Source of the DNA: Dendrolimus kikuchii
Lineage: Eukaryota > Arthropoda > Insecta > Lepidoptera > Lasiocampidae
Assembly (NCBI GenBank): GCA_019925095.2
Contig: CM034414.1
Location: forward strand, 598,001 to 662,000
Direction: 5' to 3'
Length of the DNA: 64,000 nucleotides
In this document: one piece after another, positions 55,355 to 64,000 of the stretch
How the letters are laid out: each line of letters begins with the position of its first letter
Position numbering within the stretch: position 1 is the first letter of the stretch
Position numbers and translations under genes: made by a program
Notes under the pieces: generated by a model
The model's input: only the letters and a program-made list of their open reading frames with translations
What the model was told of the DNA's origin: nothing
The model's database searches: none

Positions 55355-55755
55355 GTTTAGTTCAAATTCAAATTCAAAAGTTTTTATTCAAAATAAGTTC
55401 CACTGGAGAACACTTTTTGAAGGTCATACATGTAAGTTAAAATTAAATTTTTTACTTCCTATTCTATGTACACCGCTTCGCAACGTGTTGATGCTGTAAA
55501 GGAGAAAGACACTCCCCAGCAACGCGTCTAGCTAAATATTGATTTTCTTTATATTTCATATTCTATTTATATATCAAATTCTTTTTTTTAATAAGTATTG
55601 TACAGAAGTATGTTACAGAATCACTTTTTGAAGAATTAATGGAGTTGTAGCAAACAATGCATACTCGATGAGACCAAGACAATAAAAGGAAAGAAATATA
55701 ATATTATAGTTATAATAATGACATGACGTGCTAAAATGTTATGCTGCAATATTAG
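55355..55755 (+). repeat. Repeat family E, copy 4 (most complete)
   Basis: From ttcaaattcaaattcaaaa through gttccactggagaacac, ccgcttcgcaacgtgttg and atggagttgtagcaaacaa to taatgacatgacgtgct. The Penelope 3' region (43765-43860 inverse, 61670-61735) contains a related block. Confidence 0.65.
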
Positions 55756-56097
55756 TAACTAAGTGTAATTACGAAGGACCGAGACAGGCGCAAAGTAACA
55801 TCGCTTCCAGAATTCTGCGACAGGAGGCGTATACTTCTAGCTAGGCCATTGACCTCGCGTATTCAAAGGTACTCTTAACTTGGCCGGATTATCATCTGAG
55901 GCGTCGGGTTCAACACGAGTATTGTACCTATTTCCTACTAGGACAAGACTTGAAATTCCCGCGGGACTCCCTAGACACAAAGCAGCGCAGCTATCGTTTT
56001 AGTGAAAACCGTGTCGGAATAAGCACATTTTAATGCATCCGGACAACTACAAACTTCTCCTGAGAAAATTCCCTCCTTAAAAAATATCATTAAAATC

Positions 56098-56370
56098 TAT
56101 CCGTGCTGGAACTGAGAAAGAATACAATTTCCTGCTTTGGGGCGGCCTGTCGTAAGAGGCGACTTAACAACCCACAGCCAGGTGGTGGCTACCACCCCTG
56201 GTCTAGAGTATGCCGCCATAACAACCTTGAGTTGTGTTCCAGTCTCCCTTAAGAGAGCAACAGCGCATTTGTAGCACCTTCGGTGCTGCAAATGTCCATA
56301 GGCGATGGTAACCGCTTTCCATCAAGTGGGCCGTCTGCCTGTTTGCTGAACTCCTGCTATAAAAAAATAA
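56098..56370 (+). repeat. Family C repeat, copy 10 (internal deletions)
   Basis: From tccgtgctggaactgagaaa to ctcctgctataaaaaaataa; two short deletions. Confidence 0.72.
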
Positions 56371-56767
56371 AAATCCTATCGGTCAGTAGAAACAAAATCG
56401 CATTGGAATTCGATTTTTATTTTTAATCATTTTTAATTATTCCCAGAAAAATTCCCGGGATAAAAAGTAGCGAGGAGTTAAGTCCTAAGAATTAGCTATC
56501 GACCAGCGAGAACCGCATCGAAATCGCCTCATTAGTTTTCACATTAATTCCGAACAAACAACACAAATCGACAAACAGACAAGAAGTCTAAAAAATATAG
56601 ATTCGTGTGTTATAATCTCTTTTTAGTGTCGCTTTTTCGTTTCATCGAGTTTCAAATCACAACAGTTCTAGAGAAGTGTTACAAGATGTCCAGCACAGTA
56701 GTCATCAGAACCCATAGTGTATATTAATATCACATAGATAATCGTCATAGATAATATTTTTTATACT

Positions 56768-57000
56768 ATATAATGGCGGGCTAAGCCTTTGGCGGCCTAC
56801 CTCACTGCAACGCAGAGGCTCCGGGTTCGATTCCTGGTATAGTAAATTTCCGAAAACGTATTTTCTCCGTTATTTACTGTGGTCTGGGTGTCTGGGATCG
56901 ACCCCAGAGTAGTCCGTTGTATATTACCCATAACACAAGCGTAACTTGTTTAATTTGGGGTTACACAATATGTGTGTTTGTCTGCCGATTTAATTTAATT
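56768..57000 (+). mobile_element. tRNA-derived SINE 2, copy 2
   Basis: Head ggcgggctaagcctttggcg, B-box gggttcgattcc, body as in the 7.8-kb copy, followed by a (taatttaat)n tail. Confidence 0.75.
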
Positions 57001-57254
57001 TAATTTAATTAATTAAAATATATCTCATAAGTATGTATGTATGTATATATTTATCTTAAAAAATTAATATATAATGTATTCTAAAAATCTAGACACATCT
57101 GAGTTTATGCACCACCTACATCGTTAGATTAGCATAGAATATCCCATAAGCGATAAGGCTGCCTATTGTTTTGCCCAAAAATACTGTAATAAATGTATTG
57201 TGTCTGATATTTTGATTATTTTAGTGAACGATAAGTCTATAATCTATCTATATT

Positions 57255-57455
57255 GTAATGCGTTTCTCATTGGTGTAGGAAAAAAATCCCGGTTATAACC
57301 GATAAACTTTAAACCGGTTTCCAAACCCACAGCTGTTTAAATAGCGCAAACGAGGCGGTGGATGAGCTGACCTGTGCTCGGTGAGATGGGTGATACCTCT
57401 GACAAGGGTGTCGAGGGTCCATAAATAGATGACTAAAACCGGTTACATGTATACA
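57255..57455 (-). pseudogene. Duplicated talin exon 5 border (pseudo-exon at 57372-57415)
   Basis: The segment repeats the layout of 57457-57770: attgtaatgcgtttc, ccggttata, ccggtttcc, agctgttta, then 44 bases of exon 5 with its donor (CACAG/gtcagc). The fragment still reads LDTLVRGITHLTEH against LDTLARAIARLTEH. The upstream part of the exon and an acceptor are lacking. Confidence 0.75.
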
Positions 57456-57477
57456 TATTGTAATGCGTTTCCCATTG

Positions 57478-57668
57478 AGGCAAGCAAAAATACCGGTTAT
57501 AGCAGATTACCTTTAAACTGGTTATATCAGATTACTTTTCAACCGGTTATAGCGGATTAATTTTAAACCGGTTATAGCAGATTACTTTTAAACCGGTTAT
57601 AGCAGATTACTTGTAAACCGGTTATAGCAGATTCCTTTTAAACCGGTTATATCCGATTAGTTTTAAAC
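57478..57668. repeat. 27-bp minisatellite (ccggttatagcagattac)
   Basis: About seven units of taaaccggttatagcagatt with small variations, directly next to talin exon 5 in the intron. Absent from the duplicate segment at 57.3 kb, so it expanded after the duplication. Confidence 0.8.
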
Positions 57669-57725
57669 CGGTTTCCACGCCCCCAGCTGTTTAAACAGAG
57701 TATACAAGGCGGTGGATGCGCTGAC

Positions 57726-57886
57726 CTGTGCTCGGTGAGGCGCGCGATGGCCCTGGCGAGGGTGTCGAGCAGGGGGCCTACGGCGCCGCGCTGCGTGCTC
57801 AGCGAGCGCACGCACGCCGTCAGCTCCGTCAGCGCCGAGCGCGACAGCGCCAGCTGCGCGTCCACCTCGCCGTGCACGCTCACCGC
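57726..57886 (-). CDS. rhea: Talin exon 5 of window (rod about R10)
   Basis: Encodes AVSVHGEVDAQLALSRSALT, then TACVRSLSTQRGAVGPLL and DTLARAIARLTEH, matching the last R10 helices. Acceptor gggtgtcag, donor CACAG/gtcagc. Phase 0 in, phase 2 out. Its 3' border is duplicated 310-350 bp further into the intron as a decayed pseudo-exon. The coding sequence is strongly GC-rich. Confidence 0.93.
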
Positions 57887-59329
57887 CTGACACCCAAACA
57901 AGTTCCACGATATGAGAGCATTTCTTGAAGGTCATACGGACGAGCTAAAATAGTACATCGCTACACGAGAGCTGAGAGTGACCTATTTAGGCACGAGATG
58001 CTCTAATGATTCGAGTGCCCAAATAGGCCTTTCACCCGAGGTTAACACTCTGCTTTTCATTTCGAATATAAGGAAAGCAAATAAAAACTGATAAGCTAAA
58101 TAAGACATGAAATCTATATCTAAATCTGACAAACTCATTTAATATGTCCCATATGAAACGTCAAGTAAATTTCTTTTTCTGTAGCATTCTATCAGCCAGT
58201 ATTTTTTTTTAATACTTAGCTCAGATTCATGTAAATTAAATAATTATTTCGTGAAAAGTTATTTATAAGTATAAAATGATGTTACAAAATTGTTGACAAT
58301 TTTTTTATTACAATTTATGTCGCGATTTAACAGTTCAAATTCAAATTCAAATTTATTTATTGCAAAAAACATGGTTTAAAAGGTGTTACAATAATTATAT
58401 TTAGTTACACATGTTTTTGCCATCGTGGTGTGCAGGTTTAGCTCGTACAATTTACATTGTTTATAATATTATCATAATTATGTTACAATTTCAGTTAAAA
58501 TTTAATAAATAGCGTCCACGGTCCCATAGTCGGATAATTATAACAGTCAATATAAATAATTTTCTAATTGGTAATATGATTATCATTGTTAGGTTGAATG
58601 ATAGTTTATCATTTATGCATTCATTTATAGTGTAACAGCATTTATTAGCAAGCAACTTTTTTAGATAAACAGTGGCTGTGAAAAAGTTGGGACAGGAGTC
58701 GTATGTGTTATCTATGGCTCGTATAGTTTTCTAAATTTTATTGACAGCAGGGAGAATCGCTTCCCAGGGATGAAAAGTGCCATTTTCATCCCTGTGCCTA
58801 GGCAATTCCAAGTGTACTTTCAGAATATGAATAATGAAATAGTTGTTCACAACATATTTGCCCAAGATTGCATTTACGAAGCCGATATATATTATTCGAA
58901 AGATAAAAATTACGCACCACAATATGGAACGTGCGGTAAAATAGGTACTCTCACCTAAGTACCTATTTTACAGCACGCTGATCGGAAAGATAGGTAATTG
59001 GTGGAAAAAAAAGAATTTCTTTTTATCAGAATAAATGAGCTGAATAATCTAACCTCCTTGGAAGCGCTTTAGATCAATACATTTGCCTTCCTTTAATACT
59101 ACAGAGAAAAGGAGACGCCAGATGTAGTTCCAATTAGCACCACGGGCACGTGGCGCCATTTTCATGTTAGAAATTTCAAAGATTGTTACAACTTTCTGAC
59201 TGATAATTATGTTTGCTTCATCACCTATTGTACTGTTTTCTCGCAAATGTGTTGAAAAACGTTGTATGACACACATGTGGTTGTTGGATTTTACAAACTA
59301 GTAGTTATTACTGTGGTTTTGTTTTTATC
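57887..59329. other. Intron between talin exons 4 and 5
   Basis: Apart from the LINE-like remnant at 58.3-58.7 kb nothing is recognised. A short inverted repeat taggtactctcacctaagta with flanking sequence lies at 58940-58980. Confidence 0.35.
58320..58745. repeat. Probable LINE 3'-region remnant
   Basis: Starts with ttcaaattcaaattcaaat, then atttattgcaaaaaacatg and gttacacatgtttttgcc. This is the style of lepidopteran LINE 3' sequence, but no frame is preserved. Confidence 0.35.
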
Positions 59330-59575
59330 TGCGTAGGAACCGAGAAAGAATACAATTTCCCGCGTTGGGGCGAACTGTAACAATCCACAGCCAGGTAGTA
59401 GGGTATTTGCCTGTATTGATAGCTACCACCTCTGGTCTAGAGTAAGCCGCTATAACGACCTCGACTTGCGTTTCGGCACCAGTGCCCCACATTGGTAGCA
59501 CCTATGGTGTAGCAAATGTCCACAGGCGACGGTAACCGCTTTCCATCAAGCGGGCCGTCTGCCCGTCTGCTGACG
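59330..59575 (+). repeat. Family C repeat, copy 11 beside talin exon 4
   Basis: Diverged sense copy ending cccgtctgctg at 59573, about 20 bases from the exon 4 donor; the poly(A) end is lost. Confidence 0.65.
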
Positions 59576-59596
59576 TGGTCCGGAGAAGCGACTCAC

Positions 59597-59755
59597 CCTG
59601 GGGTTGCCGGCGGCGCCCTTGGCGGCGAGCACCAGCGCGGCCGCCGTCTCCATGACGGTGCGCGCGTGCTCCAGCAGCGCGCTCTGGGTCCTCGACTCGG
59701 TGATGTTGGAGGCGGCCCCCGTGGTCGCCGACACCAGGGGCTCGGCATACGACAC
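59597..59755 (-). CDS. rhea: Talin exon 4 of window (53 codons, rod about R10)
   Basis: Encodes VSYAEPLVSATTGAASNI through ALVLAAKGAAGNPR, equivalent to the vertebrate segment ending AGGNPK. Acceptor gtggtggcag, donor AGG/gtgagtcg, phase 0 at both ends. A copy of the ~300-bp poly(A)-ended repeat ends only about 20 bases beyond the donor. Confidence 0.95.
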
Positions 59756-59954
59756 CTGCCACCACAACGAAAAACAACTGATAGTAAGCGAAAAAGTCTT
59801 CAAGACTCGCGTAAACAGGTATCTTCTAGTTAAGCGTACTCCACCTTAGACTGCATTTCCACCTGACATCAGGCGCAATTTCAATCATACGCGAACCTAT
59901 TCAATATAAAAAAAATATAAAAAAACTATCTCGAAGTTGATGCCAAGAAAATCA

Positions 59955-60075
59955 CAAAAAATTAGAGAGCGGCAGCACATTGGTAGCATCTTGTATTAAA
60001 AATGTCCATAAGCGATTTTAACCGCTTTCCATCAGGCGGGCCGTCTGCCCGTCTGCCGCACTCATGCAATAAACA
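59955..60075 (+). repeat. Family C fragment
   Basis: 3' third only: gagagcggcagcacattgg to ctcatgcaataaacaaat. Confidence 0.6.
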
Positions 60076-60079
60076 AATT

Positions 60080-60764
60080 GTGTGTGTGTGCAGTTTACAC
60101 GCAGTACAAGGAAAACTTTAGAGAATATACACACAGATAATTCTTCTATAACTTTTAAAAATAAATCTTAATTCCTTTAGCCTACATTCGTGAAGATATT
60201 ATAATACAAAAAAATTCAATCTAAGTTACACTTCGAATCACTGGCATAAAGTTCAAAATTCAATGCACTATTCCGCACAATTTTACGTATAAAAGAACAT
60301 CTGCCTTAAGTATAGACAGATAGAGTTAAAATGCATTTGAAATCTTTTAAATTGAAAATTAATACTAACGGGTAAAGAAAAATGTTCTATATTTCGAACT
60401 AGATAAGGTTGAATTTAATTTGTTTATATCTGTTCAGTTTCTAACTGTATGCGTTAATTATGAGTTTTCATTCGCATGAGACTAGATGGCGCCACCGTCG
60501 AATTGCATCACGGTATGGTTCGCATTCGTATACATAATGATACCTCTAACGTTTATCAAATAAATTGTCAAGAATCTTTCCGGTGTTTTACTTACAACCT
60601 GGCTTTGGTACCTTTGAACAATCTCTTACTAGTGTTTCATCGATCTTCAAATCACAACGATTCTGCAGTATCAGTTCAAAAAACAAGAATTACACGATGA
60701 ATCGAGAACCTCCATCTGTTTTGACCTGGAGGTCGATTACGAATAGGAGTCGATTTGGACTGAC
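60080..60764. other. Intron between talin exons 3 and 4
   Basis: AT-rich noncoding; nothing recognised. Confidence 0.4.
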
Positions 60765-60877
60765 CAGTTGCACGACGGCGTGGCCGAGGTGCTCGGCCTC
60801 GCTCTTGGCGGCGCTGCGCAGCGGCTCCAGCCGCTCCAGCATCTCCGTGGCGCTGTTCTCGATCTGCTCCGAGTACC
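60765..60877 (-). CDS. rhea: Talin exon 3 of window
   Basis: Encodes YSEQIENSATEMLERLEPL and then RSAAKSEAEHLGHAVVQL, aligning with the vertebrate segment ending in the AEASQLGH-like motif. Acceptor cttgccgcag, donor CTG/gtcagtcc. The first codon is completed by the G from the previous exon; phase 0 out. Confidence 0.93.
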
Positions 60878-60965
60878 CTGCGGCAAGTGCACGCCGACTT
60901 ATTCGCTAATTCATATGACTAGTCGTCGCCCGTGATCGAAATTCAACCGTAAAAATTAAAGTCAA

Positions 60966-61243
60966 AGACTACTATAATCACAGACTTCGCCAAGGCAACA
61001 ATAAACAAAATAGTATATATACATGTGTGTCATGTTGTTTTTATTTGTCAAATACATGGTAGTGTGTGTAATGATTTTTTTTTCCAGATTTAATGTATTT
61101 TTTATGCATAATTTAAAAAAATATTAGCATTCTGCACTCCTTCTCTATATAAACTATAAGTGTACAAAATTTCATACTCCTCCGTTCGCACGATTATCGT
61201 AAAAGGGGTACAAAGTTTTTGCTTCACATATTAATATAGTGAT
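60966..61243 (-). repeat. Unclassified repeat, copy 2 of an inverted pair
   Basis: Reverse complement of 48745-49030; begins 80 bases upstream of talin exon 3. Confidence 0.65.
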
Positions 61244-61356
61244 AAAAATCCCACAAGATATAGAACTTATTGATTAATGTAAGAAAATAGTGTCTATCGT
61301 ATAAACAGTCGGGACACAAGGTACCACAGCATTTAAATAAGAATGTAAGCTATCGT

Positions 61357-61959
61357 AATATTTTCTTAAGTTTTCGCGACTTGTATACATAATAAAACTA
61401 CGTTTTAACGGTTTTAAGCGCGGTAATTTTATTTGATTTTGGTTTTTCCGACGTTTCGATGGTTGGCAAGTACCACCTGTTTGGGATCCAATTATCAAAA
61501 CTATTAAGACCCAAACCCAGCAAAAACCAGCTGCCAGACTTCAAGACACTGTGAGCTCTTTCTGAGTACAACGGAACACAAACCAACTTGACTGATAATT
61601 ACTTTCATTTTTCTTTCCACCCATTTTAATATTATATAAAATTATTAGAGCTAGGCATGTTTGCTGAAGAGTTTCTTGCGCCGCTTCTTCTCTTCAAGCC
61701 ATAACATGTTGCGAAGCGGTACTAAATTAAATTAGGCTCCCATAGAGTAAATAATAACCATAAACAAAATTAAAAATAAAATTAAATAATTAAAATGAAC
61801 AAGTTGGCGGTAAGCTAAATAAAACATAAACAATACTCGTTGACACTTGACATCTTTGTCTTCCGTGATCACGGCCACTGAAAAGTGGCCGAAACGTCGG
61901 AAAAACCAAAATCAAATAAAGTTACCGCGCTTAAAACCGTTAAAACGTAGTTTTATTAT
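61357..61959 (+). mobile_element. Penelope-like element fragment with inverted terminal piece and 12-bp TSD
   Basis: From 61460 the sequence repeats the end of the 2.9-4.4 kb element (coding end VWDPIIKTIKTQTQQKP, here with an early TGA) and continues into its noncoding 3' part. The first ~100 bases (61357-61459) are an inverted copy of the terminal region 61892-61959. The whole is flanked by gtaagctatcgt at 61345-61356 and 61960-61971. An inverted partial copy at one end is typical of Penelope-type insertions. Confidence 0.85.
61863..61900 (+). ncRNA. Possible hammerhead-ribozyme-like motif in Penelope terminus
   Basis: Reads CCG-TGATCA-C, stem GGCCAC/GTGGCC with loop TGAAAA, then GAAAC-GTC-GG. 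Stem II, GAAA and GUC fit a hammerhead, and Penelope-like elements are known to carry hammerheads. The core is GUGAUCA rather than CUGAUGA, so C3 and G8 appear swapped and one extra C precedes stem II. The same sequence occurs inverted at 43616-43654. Activity is uncertain. Confidence 0.3.
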
Positions 61960-62120
61960 GTAAGCTATCGTTCTAGAGAAAATTGTGCCGGAATAACCTA
62001 CAAGTACAACGCGTCGTCTTATTTTGTACTACCCTCCCGAGTGATTGAACCATAGGCTCTCGCCAGTGTTGCGTCACCATATCCAAAAGGATAACCCTTC
62101 AAGGCATGGATTCCTCTCAC

Positions 62121-62254
62121 CTTGCAGGCTGTTGGCCTTCCTGGGCACCAGCTCCTGGCCCACGGCCTGGATGGCGGCCTGGTCCAGCTCGCGCAGCTGC
62201 TTGGCCAGCGTGTCCAGGGCGGCGGCGCACTCGCGCTGCCCCGGAGCCTTCTCC
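62121..62254 (-). CDS. rhea: Talin exon 2 of window
   Basis: Encodes EKAPGQRECAAALDTL and then LRELDQAAIQAVGQELVPRK, closely matching the vertebrate segment that begins with the invariant KAPGQ. Acceptor ggttacag; donor CAAG/gtgagagg. Phase 2 in, phase 1 out, which fits the next exon exactly. Confidence 0.95.
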
Positions 62255-62834
62255 CTGTAACCAAATTGCATATTCACCCTTGGGTACCTGGACAATGGCA
62301 ACTGTTACGTCACGTACATGGAATAATTTGTTCACCTTCAGAGATGCATCTGTGTACATATTTAGGTCTTACATGTTATTTAGACACAATACGCCTATTC
62401 CGGTTCTGGCTCCAACACCTTTGGCCTTTTAGATAGTTGCCATCGACAACAACAACGACTTTCACAACATACGTAAACGTCACATTAACAGTGACAGATG
62501 AAATGTCACTTTACGAACTTTATGTCACTTCACTTCTTTCCACGCGTTTAAAATAATAACAATTATAAACCCTATATATATTGTATTCATTTATCTCCAG
62601 GTTTGCAGAAAACATGGTACAAATTACTGGCCAAATTTTTAGATTTATTATTTTATACTTTTCATTTTCACTTTGACATTGGCAAAATCAGTGCTACTTG
62701 CATTGCAGCCATGAAACTTAAAAAAAATATAACAAGACTAATATGTGGAATAATATACCATTACCAAATGGTTACACATTTGCGGCATTTGCGGTGGAAA
62801 CTTTGGGTCCGTGGGTTCCTAAAACGCTCTAAAG

Positions 62835-63000
62835 ATCTACCGTGACGTCGCCAAACGTTTGGTAGACGTCACACGCGACCAGAAGGCTGGCGTCTATTTC
62901 GCTCAAAGATTAAGCATTGCCATACAACGTGGCAACGCCGCCAGCCTTCTGGGAACGTTCCCGGCAAGTGACAGTGGTTTATGGTTTATTTAGTTTTAGT
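62835..63000 (+). mobile_element. LINE C-terminal fragment (IQRGNAASLLGT family)
   Basis: Encodes IYRDVAKRLVDVTRDQKAGV, YFAQRLSIAIQRGNAASLLG and TFPASDSGLWFI-stop. Followed 60 bases on by a second copy in inverse orientation. Confidence 0.65.
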
Positions 63001-63054
63001 TTTTATATTGTATAGTTTGTTATTTAATATACAGTACAAGCGACTATAGACTGT

Positions 63055-63185
63055 GTAACAAATCGCTGCCAGATGGGAGCGTGCCCAGAAGGCTGGCTGC
63101 ATTGCCGCGCTGTATGGCGATGCTTATTTGTTGGGCGAAATATGAGCCAGCCTTCTGATCACGGGTGGCATCAAAGAGTTTCATA
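63055..63185 (-). mobile_element. LINE C-terminal fragment, inverse copy
   Basis: The minus strand encodes AGSYFAQQISIAIQRGNAAS and LLGTLPSGSDLLHSL-stop. Together with 62835-63000 it forms an inverted pair. Confidence 0.6.
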
Positions 63186-63627
63186 GTTTGTAGTTTATTT
63201 TTAAGTTTATATTTATTTGCATAACAATTAGTTGATTCATTACAATTATAAATTATATTATATCATGTGAAAATCAGGCGTGCCCAGTCTCTTCAGGCGT
63301 TCAACGGACTCGTGAAGAACCATTACCTCGGGCTCTAAGGTCAATCATAACATCTTCATCTGTCCCATATTTACGTAATTCTATACATTATTAATATGAT
63401 TATTATTTATGTATATATCAATATATGTATATTTTTGTCTTATTTCTATGTCTATTATACTTGCCATTACAAAATTTTATATATATATAATTTTATTTAT
63501 ATTTATTTTTATTCTAGTTACATTGCAAAACCCACATGTTACACAATTTTTCTCTAATCCATCCTAAGGTTGTCTGGAAGAAATTGCTTTTAGTGATAAG
63601 ACCGCCTATTGTCTTCTGTACTTAAAC

Positions 63628-63789
63628 TTCTTAAATTGTATCTTAATGTTATGCATGACGAGCGCCTTGATGCTGTCGGAGACGGTCTTGCTGTGGGCCG
63701 CGAGGCCCTGCCACTGGCCGCGCTCCTGCGGCGACAGCGCCAGCACCCTCGCCGACTCCAGCATCGAGCACGAGCCCGATATTATACTC
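63628..63789 (-). CDS. rhea: Talin exon 1 of window (rod, about R9)
   Basis: Translates to SCSMLESARVLALSPQERG and then AAHSKTVSDSIKALV, matching the vertebrate talin segment just before the conserved KAPGQ motif. The acceptor is tacctcag at the high end and the exon starts in phase 2. The donor is uncertain: alignment wants the exon to end near MHNI, but no GT occurs there. The nearest phase-compatible donors lie at 63627 (gtttaag) and 63621 (gtacag) and would add five to seven lysine-rich residues. I used the first; the low end may be off by up to 20 bases. Confidence 0.8.
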
Positions 63790-63849
63790 CTGAGGTACAA
63801 CGATCGAATCAAAGCGAGAAGCTATATCAGAGATATATATAGAGCTATA

Positions 63850-64000
63850 TCATCCGTGCAGGAACGGAGAAAGAATTTCCTGCGTTGTGGCGGTCTATCG
63901 TAAGAGGCGACAAAACACCCACAGCCAGGTTGTAGGGTATTTGCTCGACTGGATGGCTACCACCCTTGGTCTGGAGTATGTCGCCATAACAACCTTGAGT
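63850..64000 (+). repeat. Family C repeat, copy 12 (runs off the window)
   Basis: First ~150 bases, from tccgtgcaggaacggagaaa; continues beyond the window end. Confidence 0.75.

Larger units (their letters stand above)
145..63789 (-). other. rhea: Talin gene (rhea orthologue), 3' half, overall span
   Basis: Talin is the large cytoplasmic adaptor that ties integrin tails to F-actin at adhesion sites. Twenty-one coding exons on the minus strand, listed separately, translate to the C-terminal rod helices, the I/LWEQ (THATCH) actin-binding module, the dimerisation helix and an insect-type C-terminal tail. Identification rests on conserved stretches such as EKAPGQ, GNP, SFVDYQT, DGQWSEGLISAA, LISSARQVASSTAQLLVACK and KELEEARGRL, in the order known for talins. 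Splice phases chain from 63.8 kb to 0.15 kb with no missing segment against the vertebrate protein. The FERM head and the first two thirds of the rod lie upstream, beyond the window. Introns range from about 0.2 to 13 kb and are full of transposons. Several exons (57.7, 59.6, 25.5, 20.3 kb) are very GC-rich against AT-rich introns. Confidence 0.96.

Noticed and set aside
57478..57668. Regularly spaced 27-bp repeats resembling a CRISPR array
   Set aside because: Units are contiguous without spacers and the host is a eukaryote; it is a minisatellite.
60476..60909. Plus-strand frames over talin exon 3
   Set aside because: Antisense shadows of a short exon and its AT-rich intron.

Overview
The window looks like insect nuclear DNA, most probably from a moth or butterfly. 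It holds small exons with GT-AG introns in AT-rich introns, short 3' fragments of LINEs with tetranucleotide tails, Helitrons ending in CTAGT, tRNA-derived SINEs and Penelope-like elements. I see no bacterial operon and no genuine free-standing tRNA or rRNA gene.

The backbone is a single host gene on the minus strand: talin (Drosophila rhea), from about 63.8 kb down to 0.15 kb. The window contains the 3' half of the gene. Nineteen exons encode the last part of the helical rod, the I/LWEQ actin-binding module and the C-terminal dimerisation helix. They are followed by an insect-type disordered tail exon and two alternative last exons, one at 6.2-6.4 kb and one at 0.15-1.1 kb. I checked donors, acceptors and reading phase by eye. 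All phases chain, with uncertainty only at the donor of the first exon (63.6 kb) and at the exon 19/20 junction (19.4 kb). About 1,150 codons (short end) or 1,390 codons (long end) lie here.

The 8-kb intron between 28.1 and 36.1 kb carries a second same-strand coding unit: one uninterrupted reading frame of about 590-620 codons (33.6-35.46 kb). It has a splice acceptor in front and an AATAAA behind. I do not recognise it. It is charged, has a proline-rich linker and carries repeated WW motifs. This is the best candidate for something undescribed.

Almost everything else is transposon debris: a Penelope-like RT/GIY-YIG element (2.9-4.4 kb) and two smaller Penelope pieces (43.5, 61.4 kb) with 12-bp target duplications; a nearly intact R1-clade LINE 3' half (16.9-19.4 kb) inserted beside a talin splice donor; at least 16 truncated copies of one LINE with a (TATG)n tail; fragments of several other LINEs; a PIF/Harbinger relic (9.0-9.9 kb); a TIR MITE in three copies; six Helitron-like elements; two SINE families; and a ~300-bp poly(A)-ended repeat in more than ten copies.

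Two talin exon-intron borders (42.5 and 57.7 kb) have themselves been copied into neighbouring tandem repeats, giving decoy splice donors. No pathway logic links the genes; the window is one large cytoskeletal adaptor gene, one nested unknown gene and their mobile-element load.
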